From the NCBI GenBank assembly GCA_016212735.1, contig JACRDZ010000086.1, positions 1 through 8,966 of the forward strand: a stretch of DNA of 8,966 nucleotides, in the 5' to 3' direction. Below, piece after piece: positions 6,723-8,966 of this stretch. Made by a program: the position numbers and the translations under genes. Each line of letters begins with the position of its first letter. Position 1 is the first letter of the stretch. The stretch is from Candidatus Firestoneibacteriota bacterium (GTDB lineage: Bacteria; JACRDZ01). The notes below the pieces were generated by a model that was given only the letters and a program-made list of their open reading frames with translations, had not been told where the DNA came from and did not search any database.

Positions 6723-8899
6723 GGAATATTTATCTGGGGGGCTGCAGCTGGTTTATTCAAATTTACTTTAAAAATACCTTCTTTTGCCTTAGGAACATAA
6801 TCACTTTCTGGGTAATTTTCTGCAATTAATGTAAACATTTCTAAAGCATAATCGTAATATTGTTTAGTTAAAAACTCAATAGCTTTTTCCAGAATACCAG
6901 ACAGACTTGGTTCGATAGCAGAAACAGCTTTTTTTACCCATTCACCGGAATATTTTTCTGCTTTTAACTGATTAAATGATCTTGCAACTATTGCATATTG
7001 GTGTGTCTCCAGATTCTCAATAATTTTCTTATAATAAATCTCTGAGTTTATAATACTGATATTTTTTTGAGCTTCTTCAATATATTTAACGTTTTTAGGA
7101 TATTTTTTAACAATTAGTGCATATGCATCGGTTGCTTCTTTATATTTCTCCTGATTATATAGATCTTTTGCTGCTCTAAACAATCGTTGTGCAATACCCT
7201 CTTCAGCGCTTGCTATACGTTTTTCTAATGTAATTTTCCATTCAATATCAGGTGCTTCAGTAAATAATGCTTTATATGATGTTATAGCTTCTTCGAAGTG
7301 GTCTTTGCTCATATAATTATCTTCAACTACGTTAAATTTCTGTTCAAACATTTTAATTTTAGTTTTTTCAATATTGGCTTTAGATTTATTTGAAAATGTA
7401 GCTGCAGGATATTGTGAAATTACCTGTTTATAAAACTCAATTGACTGATCATATTTTTGTGAATTGAATAAATTTTCTGCAACAACATAAATCTCTTCTG
7501 CTTTTCCTTCGTTATAATCTTTAATACGGCTGATAGATTTTTCTGCCCATTCAGTATTTGAAAAATCTCTGATTATTGCGTTGTATTTACCTATAGCATC
7601 TTTTTGTGTTTCCTGTTTTAAATAAAGATCTTCAGCTATAATAAAGCTTTGTGCTGCAGTAGACTTAATAAGGCCGGTTTTAGCAGATTCAAGCAATTGC
7701 TGATTATCAGGGTAATTTCTAACAATTTTTTCAAATATTTCTGCAGCTTCTAAGTATTTTTTAGAACTATAAAAATTATTTGCATCATTCAGAAGATCTC
7801 GTGCAATACCAGTTGCCTGAAGTAAATATATTTGAAATTTAGCCTGCTCAGCCCACTGAGTGTTAGGATATTTTTCTATTAGTTTTTTCAGGACATTAAC
7901 CCCATTTTCCTTTTGTCCATTATCAAGAAATTGTTTTGCTTCATCGAACATTTTTTTACCAAATAAACTCTGCGTAAGTGACAGTTCTTCTTTAGCGCGA
8001 AAATATATTTCTGTGTTTGGGTAAACCCGAACTATCATATTATATTTTTCCATTGCTTTTCTAATATCACCTTTTTCGTATAGCTCCTTACCTTCAAAGA
8101 ATAAACGCCTGGATTCCCTATCATTGACAATTATCATAACACGAATAGCACGTTCTTTTGCTTCAATAATATGTTCACTTTGAGTATATGTATTAATAAT
8201 TTTTTGATATCCTCTTAATGCATCATGATACTCCATTTTTGCAAAATCTTCATTAGCTTTTATAAATATTTGATTTGCAATTTGGCGGTTTTTATCAAAT
8301 CTTTCTTTATTATATTCTTCAGCCTGCTTTGAACTGATTTTTGAAAGCTCATTTTGGCAAACGCTTAAACCTATTTTTGCTTCTTCTGTATAAATACTGT
8401 CAGGATAATTACTAAGTATTTTTTTGTATTTATTAATTGCGCTTGCATAATCTTTATCTTTATGAGCAAGTTCTGCATCTTCGAATTCGTTCTGGATTTT
8501 TTTATGTTTGCGAGATTGCTCATCTTTTTCAATAGATTCTTTGGCGTATTTTGAATCAGGATAATTTTTGATAATATACTGAAAAAATTTCTGCGCACGT
8601 CGGAAATTATTATTTCTATAATTCAAAATTGCTTTTTCATATATTCTATCGAGATCAGCAATTTTTTTTGTCTCACGCATAAGAGTTCGGGCTTCTTCAT
8701 TATATGAACTTCTTGGATATTTTATGACAATTTCCCTGAAATTATAGTACGCTTGCATAAATTTATTATCTGAAAAGGATTTTTTCCCTTCGATAAAATA
8801 TTCCTGAGAGAGGTCTTTACCAAAAAAAATATAATAGGCATAAATAGATACACCTATAGCAATAAACAGGGGAACTGTTATTAAAATAATTTTTTTCAA
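6707..8899 (-). CDS. Membrane-anchored tetratricopeptide-repeat protein, about 13 repeats
   Basis: A 730-residue protein with a short basic N-terminus (MKK), one hydrophobic segment (residues 4-26) and no lipobox or clear cleavage site. It is therefore probably an inner-membrane signal anchor with the rest in the periplasm. Residues 33-710 are a run of TPR-like units of the YbgF/BamD type, with helix A 'A-x4-Y', then 'Y-x2-A-x3-Y/F-x2-I-I', then 'YP-[DN]-[ST]-x-[YW]-x2-[EK]-A'. The YP anchors fall at about 61, 113, 165, 238, 293, 344, 396, 446, 497, 549, 600, 649 and 696. The unit is thus mostly 50-52 residues, a TPR pair plus a third helix. An extra charged segment of about 21 residues (185-207) separates units 3 and 4, and unit 12 is degenerate. 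A Pro/Ala-rich tail ends the protein. Its role is probably protein-protein scaffolding; the partner is unknown. The start is TTG, set by AAGGGTGA 6 nt upstream and an in-frame TAA just before it. Confidence 0.9.
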   Translation of the reverse strand: MKKIILITVPLFIAIGVSIYAYYIFFGKDLSQEYFIEGKKSFSDNKFMQAYYNFREIVIKYPRSSYNEEARTLMRETKKIADLDRIYEKAILNYRNNNFRRAQKFFQYIIKNYPDSKYAKESIEKDEQSRKHKKIQNEFEDAELAHKDKDYASAINKYKKILSNYPDSIYTEEAKIGLSVCQNELSKISSKQAEEYNKERFDKNRQIANQIFIKANEDFAKMEYHDALRGYQKIINTYTQSEHIIEAKERAIRVMIIVNDRESRRLFFEGKELYEKGDIRKAMEKYNMIVRVYPNTEIYFRAKEELSLTQSLFGKKMFDEAKQFLDNGQKENGVNVLKKLIEKYPNTQWAEQAKFQIYLLQATGIARDLLNDANNFYSSKKYLEAAEIFEKIVRNYPDNQQLLESAKTGLIKSTAAQSFIIAEDLYLKQETQKDAIGKYNAIIRDFSNTEWAEKSISRIKDYNEGKAEEIYVVAENLFNSQKYDQSIEFYKQVISQYPAATFSNKSKANIEKTKIKMFEQKFNVVEDNYMSKDHFEEAITSYKALFTEAPDIEWKITLEKRIASAEEGIAQRLFRAAKDLYNQEKYKEATDAYALIVKKYPKNVKYIEEAQKNISIINSEIYYKKIIENLETHQYAIVARSFNQLKAEKYSGEWVKKAVSAIEPSLSGILEKAIEFLTKQYYDYALEMFTLIAENYPESDYVPKAKEGIFKVNLNKPAAAPQINIPAETK

Positions 8900-8966
8900 A
8901 TTTTATCACCCTTAGAGCCTATTTTTTGAATACTTCTAATTGTTGTAATATTAGCCAAGAGTCTCA
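8896..8966 (-). CDS. 3' end of an upstream gene, cut by the window edge
   Basis: On the minus strand a frame is open from the window edge and ends at TGA (8898-8896), encoding a C-terminus of 22 visible residues ending 'IGSKGDKI'. The TGA shares two bases with the TTG start of the TPR gene (TTGA), an arrangement typical of translationally coupled operon genes. The visible part is too short to assign a family, and 22 open codons alone could be chance in AT-rich DNA. The overlap, and a Shine-Dalgarno site lying inside this frame, are the reasons for listing it. Confidence 0.45.
   Translation of the reverse strand, partial: RLLANITTIRSIQKIGSKGDKI
8906..8913 (-). promoter_or_regulatory. Shine-Dalgarno site deciding the TTG start of the TPR gene
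   Basis: AAGGGTGA on the minus strand lies 6 nt before TTG (8899-8897). TAA at 8905-8903 is in frame with the TPR gene, so no earlier start is possible. The next in-frame Met is at residue 48, beyond the membrane anchor. TTG is therefore the start. Confidence 0.75.

Overview
The window is very AT-rich (roughly 30% GC by eye). It carries five complete genes and the 3' end of a sixth. The layout suggests an uncultured Gram-negative-type bacterium with a periplasm. Evidence for this is an exported multidomain enzyme with a CFI-box-like C-terminus, a signal-anchored TPR protein resembling YbgF/BamD repeats, and a short (about 300 aa) quinolinate synthase. Such combinations occur in AT-rich members of lineages such as Elusimicrobiota, Omnitrophota and neighbouring candidate phyla. 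That placement is only a guess; no marker gene in the window fixes the taxonomy.

Layout: (1) 1-172 is a leader with a good sigma70-type promoter (TTGACA-17 nt-TAATAT). (2) 173-4054 (+) encodes a 1293-residue secreted protein. It looks like a TIM-barrel glycoside hydrolase with a beta-sandwich module inserted in the barrel. A DUF4832-like sandwich follows, split by a second carbohydrate-binding-like module, then two Ig/cadherin-like domains, a PKD domain, an Asn/Ser linker and a degenerate CFI-box tail. (3) 4133-5964 (-) is a two-gene cofactor operon, panC then nadA, with its own promoter (TTGACT-17 nt-TAAAAT) and Shine-Dalgarno. (4) 5965-6261 is a divergent intergenic region with promoters facing both ways and a 10-bp inverted repeat around the + promoter. 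(5) 6262-6690 (+) is a Cys-rich YkgJ-family protein. (6) 6707-8899 (-) is a 730-residue membrane-anchored protein with about 13 TPR-like repeats. It starts at TTG, overlaps the stop of an upstream reading frame by TTGA, and ends in an intrinsic terminator whose loop contains the stop codon.

The genes do not form one obvious pathway. panC (pantothenate, hence CoA) and nadA (quinolinate, hence NAD) are cytosolic cofactor enzymes that probably share a transcript. The large secreted protein probably acts on glycans at or outside the cell surface, and the TPR protein probably acts as a periplasmic scaffold. The most unusual item is the large exported protein, with two nested domain insertions and a tail that keeps the C-terminal half of the CFI-box while losing the box that names it. 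No phage, transposon, CRISPR, tRNA or complete rRNA signal was seen.
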